This document shows, piece by piece, positions 9,574 through 17,960 of a stretch of DNA of 51,649 nt (position 1 is its first letter; every line of letters starts with the position of its first letter). A model generated the notes under the pieces. That model did not search any database and was not told where the DNA came from. It worked only from the letters and a program-made list of their open reading frames with translations. The stretch is from an uncultured bacterium (lineage in GTDB: Bacteria; Cyanobacteriota; Vampirovibrionia; Gastranaerophilales; Gastranaerophilaceae). The stretch spans positions 1 through 51,649 of the forward strand of contig CACXGY010000016.1 in NCBI GenBank assembly GCA_902767275.1, in the 5' to 3' direction. The position numbers and the translations under genes were made by a program.

Positions 9574-9602
9574 TTGACATGACTTTAATTTATAGTCACA
9601 AT
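9574..9602 (+). promoter_or_regulatory. gcvT promoter region with inverted repeat
   Basis: TTGACA at 9574-9579 is a consensus -35 box. The best -10 at 17-nt spacing is CACAAT (9597-9602), which is poor. The spacer holds the inverted repeat TGACT-N9-AGTCA (9580-9598), a candidate operator. No glycine riboswitch is visible in the short leader. Confidence 0.4.
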
Positions 9603-9620
9603 GAAAATAGGGGAGCAACT

Positions 9621-10721
9621 ATGACAAAACAAACTTTTTTGCATGACAAACATGTCCGATTAGGGGCAAAAATGGTTGATTTCGCAGGCTGGCACATGCC
9701 TGTTCAATATTCATCCATAATTGAAGAACACAAAACCGTTCGTGAAAATGTCGGTTTGTTTGATGTTTCACACATGGGAGAAGTTATTGTATATGGGGAA
9801 GATTCCTTACCTTTTTTAAATAAACTTGTCCCTCAAGATATAAATAAACTTATTGACAGAAAAGCAATCTACTGTCAAATGACAAATAAAGACGGCGGAA
9901 TTATTGATGATTTAATTATTTATAAAATAGAAGATAATAAATATTTAATCATAGTTAATGCTTCCAGAATTGATGAAGATTTAAACTGGATGGTAAGAAA
10001 CAAAAGAGGGTTTGACGTACAAATAGTGAATGAGTCACATAATTATTCAATGCTTGCCGTTCAAGGTCCAAAGGCAGTCGAACTATTAAAAAAAATGGGC
10101 GAAGATGAACTACCGCCATTCTTTTCTATCAAAAGAGGAGAGTTATTCAATATCAATCTTTGGATATCAAGAACAGGTTATACAGGAGAAGACGGAGTTG
10201 AAATCCTTGTAAGAAACGAATTCTCAGAAACCTTATGGGATAAAATATTAGAAGCAGGTGCAGAATTTGGGATTAAACCTATCGGTTTAGGGGCAAGAGA
10301 TACTCTCAGATTAGAAGCAGCACTCCATCTATACGGAAACGATTTGGATGAAGAAACTACTCCGATAGAAGCAGGTCTGAGTTGGTCTGTTTCTAAAAAT
10401 AAAATTGATGATTATAACGGAAAGTCTGTGATAATGAATCAAATTCAAAATGGGGTTTCTAAACGTCTAATCGGGCTAAAAATGATTGATAGAGGTATTG
10501 CTCGTCACGGATATGAGATATTTTATAATGATGAAAAAATAGGCACCGTTACAAGCGGAGGTATCTCACCTGTGAGAGGTGATAATATTGCACTCGCATA
10601 CATTAAAAATAACCCTGATATTACAATAGGTTCTGAACTCAAAATTAAAATCAGGGAAAAATTATACAAAGCGGAAGTAATTAAAAGACCTTTTGTAGAA
10701 AAGAAGAATAAATGTAATTAG
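9621..10721 (+). CDS. gcvT: glycine cleavage system T protein (aminomethyltransferase)
   Basis: 366 aa from ATG 9621, chosen because AGGGGAG lies 6 nt upstream and MTKQTFLHDKHVRLGAKMVD is the normal family start; the frame is open upstream to 9579. Family blocks are present: DFAGWHMPVQY, VGLFDVSHMGEV, DDLIIYKIED, SRTGYTGEDGVEIL and GLGARDTLRLEA. It transfers the aminomethyl carbon from lipoylated GcvH to tetrahydrofolate, giving 5,10-methylene-THF and ammonia. It is first gene of gcvT-gcvH-gcvPA, with gcvH 18 nt downstream. Confidence 0.97.
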   Translation: MTKQTFLHDKHVRLGAKMVDFAGWHMPVQYSSIIEEHKTVRENVGLFDVSHMGEVIVYGEDSLPFLNKLVPQDINKLIDRKAIYCQMTNKDGGIIDDLIIYKIEDNKYLIIVNASRIDEDLNWMVRNKRGFDVQIVNESHNYSMLAVQGPKAVELLKKMGEDELPPFFSIKRGELFNINLWISRTGYTGEDGVEILVRNEFSETLWDKILEAGAEFGIKPIGLGARDTLRLEAALHLYGNDLDEETTPIEAGLSWSVSKNKIDDYNGKSVIMNQIQNGVSKRLIGLKMIDRGIARHGYEIFYNDEKIGTVTSGGISPVRGDNIALAYIKNNPDITIGSELKIKIREKLYKAEVIKRPFVEKKNKCN

Positions 10722-10739
10722 TTATATAGGAGATTAAGA

Positions 10740-11114
10740 ATGAGCGAAGGAATGTTATGTAGTAAATCACATGAATATATTCTGGAACAAGACGGAACAC
10801 ATTATATCGGACTAACAGAATACGCTGTTGAACAGTTGGGTGATATTGTATTTGTTGAATTACCTGAAGTTGGGGCAACATTCTCAAAGAATGAATCTTT
10901 TGCTACTGTTGAATCCGTGAAAGCGGCATCAGAAATATACATGCCGGTCAGCGGAACAATTATTGAAATAAATGAAGATATTATATCTGCTCCGGAACTG
11001 CTTAATGAAGACCCGCTTGGAAAAGCATGGCTTGTTAAAATAGAAACAACTGCAGATGAAATAGAATACAAAGATTTATTAGATTATTCGGATTACAAAG
11101 AAGAAGTACAATAA
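10740..11114 (+). CDS. gcvH: glycine cleavage system H protein
   Basis: 124 aa, standard length. The lipoyl-lysine site is K61 in TVESVKAASE. The following blocks SEIYMPVSGTIIEIN, LLNEDPLGKAW and LVKIE are the usual lipoyl-domain strands. H protein carries the aminomethyl group between the P, T and L proteins. AGGAG sits before ATG 10740. The stop TAA overlaps the gcvPA start codon by one base (TAATG). Confidence 0.97.
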   Translation: MSEGMLCSKSHEYILEQDGTHYIGLTEYAVEQLGDIVFVELPEVGATFSKNESFATVESVKAASEIYMPVSGTIIEINEDIISAPELLNEDPLGKAWLVKIETTADEIEYKDLLDYSDYKEEVQ

Positions 11115-12349
11115 TGATTAACTTTACAGCACATAACGATAAAACAAGAAAATCTATGCTTGATGACATAAGTTTATCAAGTGTAGAAGATTTGTTTTCA
11201 CACATACCGATAAAAATTAAATCACTGGATTTGCCTGACGGATTGAGTGAAATGGATGTCCAAAAGAAAATAAAAACACTCTCTAAAAAAAACAATACAG
11301 ATTATATCTCATTTATGGGCGGTGGTTGTTACAACAAGTTTATCCCTGCCGCAATATCACAGGTCGCACAGAGATTTGAATTTTTAACGGCATATACACC
11401 TTACCAACCTGAAATTTCACAAGGTACTCTGCAAATAATGTATGAATATCAATCAATGATTTGTATGCTTACAGGCATGGATGTGGCAAATGCATCAGTA
11501 TATGATGGAGGTTCTGCTTGTGCTGAAGCGATTTCAATGGCTTGCAGAATCACAAAAAAACATTCCGCAATTGTTTCGAACAAAGTAAATCCTGAATATA
11601 AAGAAGTCATAAAAACATACGGCTGGGGAGCAAACATAAAAATAAATTGGGTAGATGAAATTCCTTCTGATACCTCGGAATATGCTTGCGTATTAGTTCA
11701 AAATCCTGATTATTACGGAGAATTATCAAACCTTCCAAAGACAGATGCACTGTTAATTGTTTGTACAACACCGGACAGTCTGTCTGTTATAAAACCACCG
11801 ATTGAAGCAGATATCGTAGTCGGAGATGTTCAAACTCTTGGAATTCCGATGTCTATGGGCGGACCTCACGCAGGATTTATGGCTTGCAAAGAAAAATATA
11901 TGCGACAACTCCCGGGAAGATTATCAGGCAAGACTCTTGATGCAGATGGTAACACTGCTTATACACTAACTCTCCAAACAAGAGAACAACATATCAGACG
12001 TGAAAAAGCAACAAGTAATATATGTTCTAATCAGGCTCTAATCGCTCTTTGTGCGACTTTGTATCTTAGTTTATTGGGCGAACAAGGGTTTAAACAAGCA
12101 GGTATATTATCTGCTAAAAATGCACACGTTTTATCAGAAAAACTTAATTCAATAGGAATTAAAACTTTAAATAACAATTTCTTCAACGAATTTGTTATTC
12201 AAGTGAATAATTCCGACGAGATACTTAAAAAACTGAAAAACAATAATATTCTTGGCGGAATAAAATTGGATGATAAAAAAATTCTGGTCTGTGCAACAGA
12301 AATGAATACAGAAGAAGAAATTGAATTATATATTTCCTCTTTAAAATAA
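11114..12349 (+). CDS. gcvPA: glycine dehydrogenase (decarboxylating) subunit 1, P-protein alpha
   Basis: 411 aa, about the normal size for the alpha half of the two-subunit P protein. Family blocks: FMGGGCYNKFIPAAI, TAYTPYQPEISQGTLQ, ANASVYDGGSACAEA, GIPMSMGGPHAGFMACK, MRQLPGRL and QTREQHIRREKATSNICSNQ. P protein decarboxylates glycine with PLP; the PLP-lysine is on the beta subunit (gcvPB). Start overlaps gcvH, so the three genes are tightly coupled. gcvPB, which usually follows directly, is missing: a strong terminator begins 25 nt after the stop, then an unrelated convergent gene. GcvPB must be encoded elsewhere or the enzyme is inactive. Confidence 0.95.
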   Translation: MINFTAHNDKTRKSMLDDISLSSVEDLFSHIPIKIKSLDLPDGLSEMDVQKKIKTLSKKNNTDYISFMGGGCYNKFIPAAISQVAQRFEFLTAYTPYQPEISQGTLQIMYEYQSMICMLTGMDVANASVYDGGSACAEAISMACRITKKHSAIVSNKVNPEYKEVIKTYGWGANIKINWVDEIPSDTSEYACVLVQNPDYYGELSNLPKTDALLIVCTTPDSLSVIKPPIEADIVVGDVQTLGIPMSMGGPHAGFMACKEKYMRQLPGRLSGKTLDADGNTAYTLTLQTREQHIRREKATSNICSNQALIALCATLYLSLLGEQGFKQAGILSAKNAHVLSEKLNSIGIKTLNNNFFNEFVIQVNNSDEILKKLKNNNILGGIKLDDKKILVCATEMNTEEEIELYISSLK

Positions 12350-12374
12350 AACTCACTATTATAACTAATAGAAG

Positions 12375-12407
12375 GAACGCCGAACTTTTGTTCGGCGTTC
12401 TGTTTAT
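12375..12407 (+). terminator. strong rho-independent terminator after gcvPA
   Basis: The stem GAACGCCGAAC (12375-12385) / GTTCGGCGTTC (12390-12400) has a TTTT loop: 11 bp, perfect and GC-rich, followed by TGTTTATT. It ends the gcv operon. Confidence 0.9.
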
Positions 12408-12425
12408 TATTATATATGTTTATTA

Positions 12426-13526
12426 TTAACGATTGTTTTTACCATTATTTGCAACTTGATAAAAATTATATGTCGAATTATATTCCTTTTCAGAATCACT
12501 TACGAAGGTAACCGTTGAATCATATATATCATAACCCTTTTTATCAACTACCATTTTACTGTTAGGATAGTGTTTTTGAAGATATTCTTTTCCTCTGGCA
12601 AAATTACGATGAAATTCTTTTGCATCGTTTATTGTCTTATCTAATTCTTTAGAAACACTTTCTTTTGTTGGCGACCACCAATTAGGATTAGTTTCAAGAT
12701 TCGATTCAAGAACACTCATAGCACGTTCCTTAACCTTTTGTGAAACAGAATAACTTTCCAAATAAGACCCTTTAGGATTCCCTAACAATGCACGACTTAT
12801 TTCTTCCTGAACGTAATCTAATCCGGAAGTAGGACGGACTCCGACTTTGTTCATATGCTCCGAGACTTCAGGAATATTAAACAAACCCGATTTACATGCT
12901 TGCATAAGAGTTTTATTGCGTTCTGCTTGTGCAAACATTTCTTCTCCTGAGCCGTTATTCATCAAATATTCAAACATACTATCTGTAGCGATTTCTTTTT
13001 TAGAGGCCATTTCATCCATAAGTTTCATAGCATCTTCCGGCATTAAAACTCCGACTTCATTTATTGATTTAACACTTTGAAGTCCTTTTAATCTGTCTGC
13101 TTCTTCTTGTGCTAATTGCACTTCTTTATCTTTTTTTGCAAGATTCAATGAACCCTCATCGAATCTTTTTTGATATTTTGCTCTTACCTCTTTTTCTTTT
13201 TCCCAAACAGCATTATTGGTTTCGTTTGGAATTGCTCTTGATTGGTCATATAGTTCACGTGTTTTAACATTTTTCTTATCTATATTAGCCCTTAACGTTT
13301 TAATTCTTTCTCCAAATGATTCAACAACATCGGCAAATTTTTCAGAACTTGCACCCATAAATCCTTTTATGGATTTCATAACTTGTTCGGTTTCAACACT
13401 TGAACCGGTAGAAATTTCTTGTAATAATTTTTCTCCGATTGCACCTTTAAATGCAGGTTGTGTATTATTTTTTTGATTATTACATCTGACATTCTGAGTA
13501 TAAGTTGGATTGAAGCCGATATTCAT
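12426..13526 (-). CDS. PAFKG-motif hypothetical protein (paralog 1)
   Basis: 366 aa. The first 23 residues are polar and Asn/Gln-rich (MNIGFNPTYTQNVRCNNQKN), followed by PAFKGAIG at 24-31. A coiled coil of about 60 residues follows (around 100-150, KEVQLAQEEADRLK), then a helical C-terminal domain. That domain contains GVLMPEDAMKLMDEM, DSMFEYLMNNG, LFNIPEVSEHM, LLGNPKGSYLES and a final KGYDIYDSTVTF. The same blocks occur in the neighbour at 13611-14699, so the two are tandem duplicates. No signal peptide and no membrane helix. AAAGAAAGG precedes ATG 13526. Function unknown. Confidence 0.75.
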   Translation of the reverse strand: MNIGFNPTYTQNVRCNNQKNNTQPAFKGAIGEKLLQEISTGSSVETEQVMKSIKGFMGASSEKFADVVESFGERIKTLRANIDKKNVKTRELYDQSRAIPNETNNAVWEKEKEVRAKYQKRFDEGSLNLAKKDKEVQLAQEEADRLKGLQSVKSINEVGVLMPEDAMKLMDEMASKKEIATDSMFEYLMNNGSGEEMFAQAERNKTLMQACKSGLFNIPEVSEHMNKVGVRPTSGLDYVQEEISRALLGNPKGSYLESYSVSQKVKERAMSVLESNLETNPNWWSPTKESVSKELDKTINDAKEFHRNFARGKEYLQKHYPNSKMVVDKKGYDIYDSTVTFVSDSEKEYNSTYNFYQVANNGKNNR

Positions 13527-13610
13527 TTTATAAACCTTTCTTTTTCACACAGTTTCTTAAGTTTTGTCAATATTTCAAATTGACTTAATTTAAAACATTT
13601 TTAACATGTC

Positions 13611-14699
13611 TTAACCATTGTAGCCTACATAATAAGCAAAATTAGAAAGTGACCATTCGTTAAGTTTTTCGCCTTCTTTATTCTTTTCAATTATTACAGA
13701 ATCACTCAAAGAATAACCCTTTCTGTCAATTTCAAACAATGATTGAGGTCTTTTTCTTAACACTTTTTCTTTTGCCAGTCCAAAGTTTTTATGATAATCT
13801 TTAGATTCTTTTATCGCTTTTTCAAGATTTCTTTGTGCATATTCAAAATCCTCTTTATTTTTGCAAAGAGGTTCCACAATCGCAAGGGCATTCGCTGTTA
13901 TTTGTTTATCAAATGATGAACACAAAATATATGATCCCTTCGGATTTCCTTTCAATGCCGTTTCAATCAAATCAATTGTATTATTAATCGGAGTATTTGA
14001 AGCAGCACCTTTACATCCGTATTTTTGCCATTCAAGTCTTACTTCAGGAATATCAAACACTCCGTCACGATAAGTTTTATGTAACTGAGTTCCTTTATTT
14101 AACCAATCTATTGCCTCTGTCGGTTGTTCTCCTGTAAATAAAAACTTAAACATACTATCCGCAGCAGAATCTTTTGTTTCCACCATTGATTTCATTGTTT
14201 CTATTGCCGCATCCGGCATTAAACCTTCTACTTCTTCTGCTGATTTAATTTTAAAACCGTCAAACCCTGCTGAGAACTCTTTTAATTCAGCAATCTTTGC
14301 CTCTTTTTCAGCCATTTGTTTTTCTTGACGTTTAAATCCATTCAAAAATGTGTTTTCCAAACTTTCTTCGGCTTGTTTTATAGAATTTTGTTTCTTTTCT
14401 GTCAAATTTTGAACTTTTTCTTCACCTTCTTTTATAGTTTTGTCAAGATATTTATCTGTTTCTGTTAAACTTTTAACCTTATCAAGCATAGATTCAATTA
14501 CATCTTTTACTTTTTCTCCGTTAAGTCCGAACTTGCCCTTTACTTGTTCAATAATTTTTGAAGGATTAACTTCTGTTCCTTTTTCTATACCTGCAACTAT
14601 CGAATCTCCGATAGCACCCTTAAATGCAGGTTTATTATTTCTGTTATTTGCATTATACAAACTATAATTATTATTCGGAGTAAAAGATACTGTATTCAT
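13611..14699 (-). CDS. PAFKG-motif hypothetical protein (paralog 2)
   Basis: 362 aa. It is built like its downstream neighbour: an Asn-rich N-terminus (MNTVSFTPNNNYSLYNANNR), PAFKGAIG at residues 24-31, a coiled coil around 75-135, then a conserved helical domain. Blocks shared with paralog 1 are GLMPDAAIETMKSM, DSMFKFLF, VFDIPEVRLEW, LKGNPKGSYIL, DYHKNFGLAKE and DRKGYSLSDSVI. GAAGGA lies 6 nt before ATG 14699. The gap to paralog 1 is 84 nt without a terminator, so they may form one transcript. Overall identity is modest, so the duplication is old, yet the N-terminal motif is unchanged in sequence and position. Function unknown. Confidence 0.75.
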   Translation of the reverse strand: MNTVSFTPNNNYSLYNANNRNNKPAFKGAIGDSIVAGIEKGTEVNPSKIIEQVKGKFGLNGEKVKDVIESMLDKVKSLTETDKYLDKTIKEGEEKVQNLTEKKQNSIKQAEESLENTFLNGFKRQEKQMAEKEAKIAELKEFSAGFDGFKIKSAEEVEGLMPDAAIETMKSMVETKDSAADSMFKFLFTGEQPTEAIDWLNKGTQLHKTYRDGVFDIPEVRLEWQKYGCKGAASNTPINNTIDLIETALKGNPKGSYILCSSFDKQITANALAIVEPLCKNKEDFEYAQRNLEKAIKESKDYHKNFGLAKEKVLRKRPQSLFEIDRKGYSLSDSVIIEKNKEGEKLNEWSLSNFAYYVGYNG

Positions 14700-14798
14700 T
14701 ATTCATCCTTCTTGGTTGGTACACACGTTTTATCTAAATACCATAAAGGTCTAAAATTGCTCAAAAAAATACAATTATTACATTTTATTTACAATTAA

Positions 14799-14825
14799 AA
14801 AGAGCCGGAATAAATCCGGCTCTTT
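14799..14825 (-). terminator. strong rho-independent terminator
   Basis: The stem AAAGAGCCGGA / TCCGGCTCTTT (11 bp) has a 5-nt loop. On the minus strand it is followed by TTAATTGT. It ends the transcript of the small membrane protein at 14841-15278, separating it from the PAFKG genes. Confidence 0.85.
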
Positions 14826-14840
14826 CTATACTCAAAACTT

Positions 14841-15278
14841 TTATGCTTCATCAACTTTAATCTTTGATGGATCCATATTTTTGTTATATGACCAAGCAAC
14901 AATACTTGGAATCAAACCAACACCTTGAATCAATCCGGGAAGGGTCCATAAAGTTTGTTCACGTTTAATTTGTTTAATCAATTTTTTATCTTTTTCTGCA
15001 TCTAAATCATATTTTTTAGCAACAGTCTTATCTGATCTCAGTGCAAAATACAAAAGACTCAATTCTCCGCCGATTATAGACCATCCTGCGGCATCTGTTC
15101 TTGCACTTCTTACAATTTCTTGTTTATCCTCTTTTGTTAATTCTTTACCTTCTTTTTTATGTTGAAATTCTACCGAATCATTAGGGGCTTCTTCTTTTAA
15201 TAAATTCGTGTTCTCAACTTTTTCTGATTTGAAGGTTTGCGGAACCGCATTAATCGATGAAATGTTTCTGATATCCAT
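14841..15278 (-). CDS. small membrane protein, hypothetical
   Basis: 145 aa. The N-terminal half is polar and charged (MDIRNISSINAVPQTFKSEK; the TFKS segment recalls the F-K-G motif of its neighbours). Two hydrophobic segments follow: about residues 73-90 (AAGWSIIGGELSLLYFAL) and about 116-133 (LWTLPGLIQGVGLIPSIVAW), separated by a basic loop. AGGAGG lies 6 nt before ATG 15278, one of the best ribosome sites in the window. It is likely an inner-membrane hairpin protein. No family recognised. Confidence 0.7.
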   Translation of the reverse strand: MDIRNISSINAVPQTFKSEKVENTNLLKEEAPNDSVEFQHKKEGKELTKEDKQEIVRSARTDAAGWSIIGGELSLLYFALRSDKTVAKKYDLDAEKDKKLIKQIKREQTLWTLPGLIQGVGLIPSIVAWSYNKNMDPSKIKVDEA

Positions 15279-15394
15279 ATTGTGCCTCCTAATTTATTTA
15301 TGTTTAATTAAAAATCATATCAATAAATTTTTGCTACTATATGAATATTTTGTTACATTATAAATACAAATAAAAAATATTCTCTGCTAAAAGT

Positions 15395-17260
15395 CTACTT
15401 AGACAACATTACCATTAAAACTGATATATCAGCAGGTTTTACACCGCCGATTCTTGATGCTTGAGCCAATGTTTTAGGACGAATTTTTGCTAACTTTTCT
15501 TTTGTTTCGGTTGATATATGATTTATAGAAGAATAATCTATATCGTCAGGAATCCTGTATTTTTCCAGTTTCGAAGTTTGTTCAACTTGAACTTCTTGGC
15601 GTTTCAAATACCCGTCATATTTAATCAGAACTTCAACTTCATCTGTTATATCTTCAGGCAAATCTCTTATATCAGTCTGATAATCCAATTCTCTCAAAAC
15701 CTTATATGTAATATTAGGACGTTTTAACAATTCTGAAAGTCGTATTCCTCTATCTATATGTTCGCCATATTTTGCCAATACTTCATTAACTTCAGATGTC
15801 GCTGAAACTTTTGACAATGAAAGCATTTCTATTTCTCTTTTTATATCTGCTTGTTTTGCACGATACCTGTTATATTGAATATCGTCGATTAATCCCACCT
15901 TATACCCAATCTCAGTCAATCTTGCATCAGCATTATCCTGTCTTAACAACAACCTGTACTCAGAACGTGAAGTAAGCATCCTATACGGTTCTTCAATATC
16001 CTTTGTTACCAAATCATCAACGAGAGTTCCTAAATATGATGAACTTCTTGATAATTCAATCATTTCGGAACCATTTACATAATTATAAGCATTAATCCCT
16101 GCTAACAAACCTTGTGCTGCTGCCTCCTCGTAACCGCTCGTACCATTAATCTGACCGGCACAGAACAAGCCCTTTACACGCTTAGTCATCAATGTGTGCA
16201 TAGTCTGAACAGCAGGAAGATAATCATATTCAACCGCATAGGCAGGTTTTATTATATGTGCTTTTTCCAATCCGGGCAAAGAACGTACCATCTTAGTCTG
16301 AACATCTGACGGTAAACTTGTTGAAAAACCTTGAATATACAATTCATAAGTTCCTAAACCTTCCGGCTCTATAAATATATGATGTGACGGATTTGATGCA
16401 AATCTTACTATCTTATCTTCTATCGAAGGGCAATATCTCGGACCTACACCATGTATCAAACCTTGATACATTGGAGATTTATCCAAATTTTCTTTTATTA
16501 TTTTATGAGTTTCTTCGGTTGTTCTTGTCAAATAACAAGGAACTTGTTTTCTTACAGGTCTGTTCGGTCTGAATGAATAAAAATGCAATTTTTCATCACC
16601 CGGTTGAATCGTCATCTTTGAATAATCTACTGTTCTTTTATCAACCCTGCAAGGGGTTCCTGTTTTTAATTTTTTTACTGTAAACCCAAGATTTCTTAAA
16701 GACTCAGATAATCCGATAGCAGGCATTTCACCAAGTCTTCCCGCACGGTATGATTTTAATCCTATAAAAATTCTTCCGTCTAAAGATGTGCCTGTAGTCA
16801 AAATCACGGCAGGGGCATAATATTCATTACCGTATTCATCTTTTGCTCCGGTAATCTTACCGTCTTTAACAATTAAATCTGTTATACAACATTGTTTCAA
16901 ATAAATATTATCCGTACTTTCGATAATATTACGCATACATCGCATATATTCTTTCTTGTCAGATTGAGCCCTTAACGCTCTGACGGCAGGCCCTTTAGAA
17001 GAATTTAATATTTTCATCTGTACATAAGTTGCATCTGCAACTTCACCCATAACACCGCCCAAAGCATCAATTTCTCTAACAAGAGTCGATTTTGCAGGCC
17101 CGCCTATAGCAGGATTACACGGCATAAGGGCTATATTATCAAGATTTAGAGAACATAACAAAACCTTTGCACCTAATCGAGCGACACTTATTGCCGCTTC
17201 ACATCCTGCATGTCCGCCGCCTGCAACTATTATATCAAATTTATTTTCTATATATGACAT
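15395..17260 (-). CDS. mnmG: tRNA uridine-5-carboxymethylaminomethyl modification enzyme MnmG
   Basis: 621 aa, full family length. The N-terminal FAD-binding motif is IIVAGGGHAGCEAAISVARL. Signature blocks are IALMPCNPAIGGPAKS, LVREIDALGGVMG, LNSSKGPAVRALRAQSDK, TGTSLDGRIFIG and GQINGTSGYEEAAAQGL. With MnmE it modifies the wobble uridine of tRNAs using FAD, NADH and methylene-THF. No mnmE is in the window. Its start is divergent from the secreted protein at 17307. TATAAT (17268-17273 on the minus strand) ends 7 nt before ATG 17260, and there is no Shine-Dalgarno, so the mRNA is probably leaderless. Confidence 0.97.
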   Translation of the reverse strand: MSYIENKFDIIVAGGGHAGCEAAISVARLGAKVLLCSLNLDNIALMPCNPAIGGPAKSTLVREIDALGGVMGEVADATYVQMKILNSSKGPAVRALRAQSDKKEYMRCMRNIIESTDNIYLKQCCITDLIVKDGKITGAKDEYGNEYYAPAVILTTGTSLDGRIFIGLKSYRAGRLGEMPAIGLSESLRNLGFTVKKLKTGTPCRVDKRTVDYSKMTIQPGDEKLHFYSFRPNRPVRKQVPCYLTRTTEETHKIIKENLDKSPMYQGLIHGVGPRYCPSIEDKIVRFASNPSHHIFIEPEGLGTYELYIQGFSTSLPSDVQTKMVRSLPGLEKAHIIKPAYAVEYDYLPAVQTMHTLMTKRVKGLFCAGQINGTSGYEEAAAQGLLAGINAYNYVNGSEMIELSRSSSYLGTLVDDLVTKDIEEPYRMLTSRSEYRLLLRQDNADARLTEIGYKVGLIDDIQYNRYRAKQADIKREIEMLSLSKVSATSEVNEVLAKYGEHIDRGIRLSELLKRPNITYKVLRELDYQTDIRDLPEDITDEVEVLIKYDGYLKRQEVQVEQTSKLEKYRIPDDIDYSSINHISTETKEKLAKIRPKTLAQASRIGGVKPADISVLMVMLSK

Positions 17261-17267
17261 ATTTTAA

Positions 17268-17273
17268 ATTATA
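17268..17273 (-). promoter_or_regulatory. -10 box of mnmG, leaderless arrangement
   Basis: TATAAT on the minus strand, 7 nt from the ATG. A transcript starting the usual 6-8 nt downstream of the -10 box would begin at or next to the start codon. Confidence 0.55.
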
Positions 17274-17293
17274 CATCAAATCTATTTATGTGT

Positions 17294-17299
17294 TATAAT
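17294..17299 (+). promoter_or_regulatory. extended -10 promoter of the secreted protein gene
   Basis: TGTTATAAT (TG-N-TATAAT, an extended -10) ends 7 nt before ATG 17307. No Shine-Dalgarno is visible. It is divergent from the mnmG promoter 20 bp away. Confidence 0.55.
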
Positions 17300-17306
17300 A
17301 ATTTGT

Positions 17307-17960
17307 ATGAAAAAATCTTTTATTTATTTATCAATTATATTATCTATAGTTTTTACTCAAATTTCATCTGCTATTGCATTTGAAAACTATAATTTCAATA
17401 AAGCAGAAGATTACAGTTATACCGGCGATATGTATGAACCGCAAACAGAATCTTTTGACTGGCTGTATCTCAATAATGATGAAAGAAGAAACAGAGTTGT
17501 TGAAATTTTTAAAATAATGTTTCCTAAAGGATACGTTACAAATTTTCCTAAGTCCTATCTTAAAGATAAACTCAAAAATTATTTAAAAGATAAAAATCAT
17601 AAAATCCACTATAAAGCAGTGTGCGAAGGTTATACCCACTATAAAGACGTAGACTTACAACCGTTTGTTGTACAAAAAACAAACTTCGTTTACATGTATG
17701 CCTTACAATACACTCAAACACCTCAAAGAACATACTATTATGATGCAGCAGGAAGATTAAAATTTGTAGATTTCAGATACGGAGATTTTCCTCACTATCC
17801 GTTCTATACAAAAAAATACGACATTAACGGAAAACTCATAAGAGCAATGTATCTAAAAACTCCTGAAATAATGTATATCTTCGGAGAAAAAGGAACTTTT
17901 ATCGGTGTTAAATGCGGTAATGAAATCTACGGGTTTAACTACGATCCAACATCATACTAA
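17307..17960 (+). CDS. secreted hypothetical protein
   Basis: 217 aa. Signal peptide MKKSFIYLSIILSIVFTQIS, with likely cleavage after SAIA. The mature protein is rich in Tyr, Phe and Lys. The C-terminal third has two strand-turn-strand units (TYYYDAAGRLKFVDFR and TKKYDINGKLIRAMYL) like the YD/RHS-type repeat Y-D-x-x-G-x-L, so this part may form a small beta sheet. The core (KIMFPKGYVTNFPKSYLKD) is unfamiliar. It likely resides in the periplasm. Its stop overlaps the convergent gene by 4 nt. Confidence 0.7.
   Translation: MKKSFIYLSIILSIVFTQISSAIAFENYNFNKAEDYSYTGDMYEPQTESFDWLYLNNDERRNRVVEIFKIMFPKGYVTNFPKSYLKDKLKNYLKDKNHKIHYKAVCEGYTHYKDVDLQPFVVQKTNFVYMYALQYTQTPQRTYYYDAAGRLKFVDFRYGDFPHYPFYTKKYDINGKLIRAMYLKTPEIMYIFGEKGTFIGVKCGNEIYGFNYDPTSY

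Noticed and set aside
9480-9620. Glycine riboswitch upstream of gcvT
   Set aside because: The leader between the promoter and ATG is only a few tens of bases and has no riboswitch-like helices.
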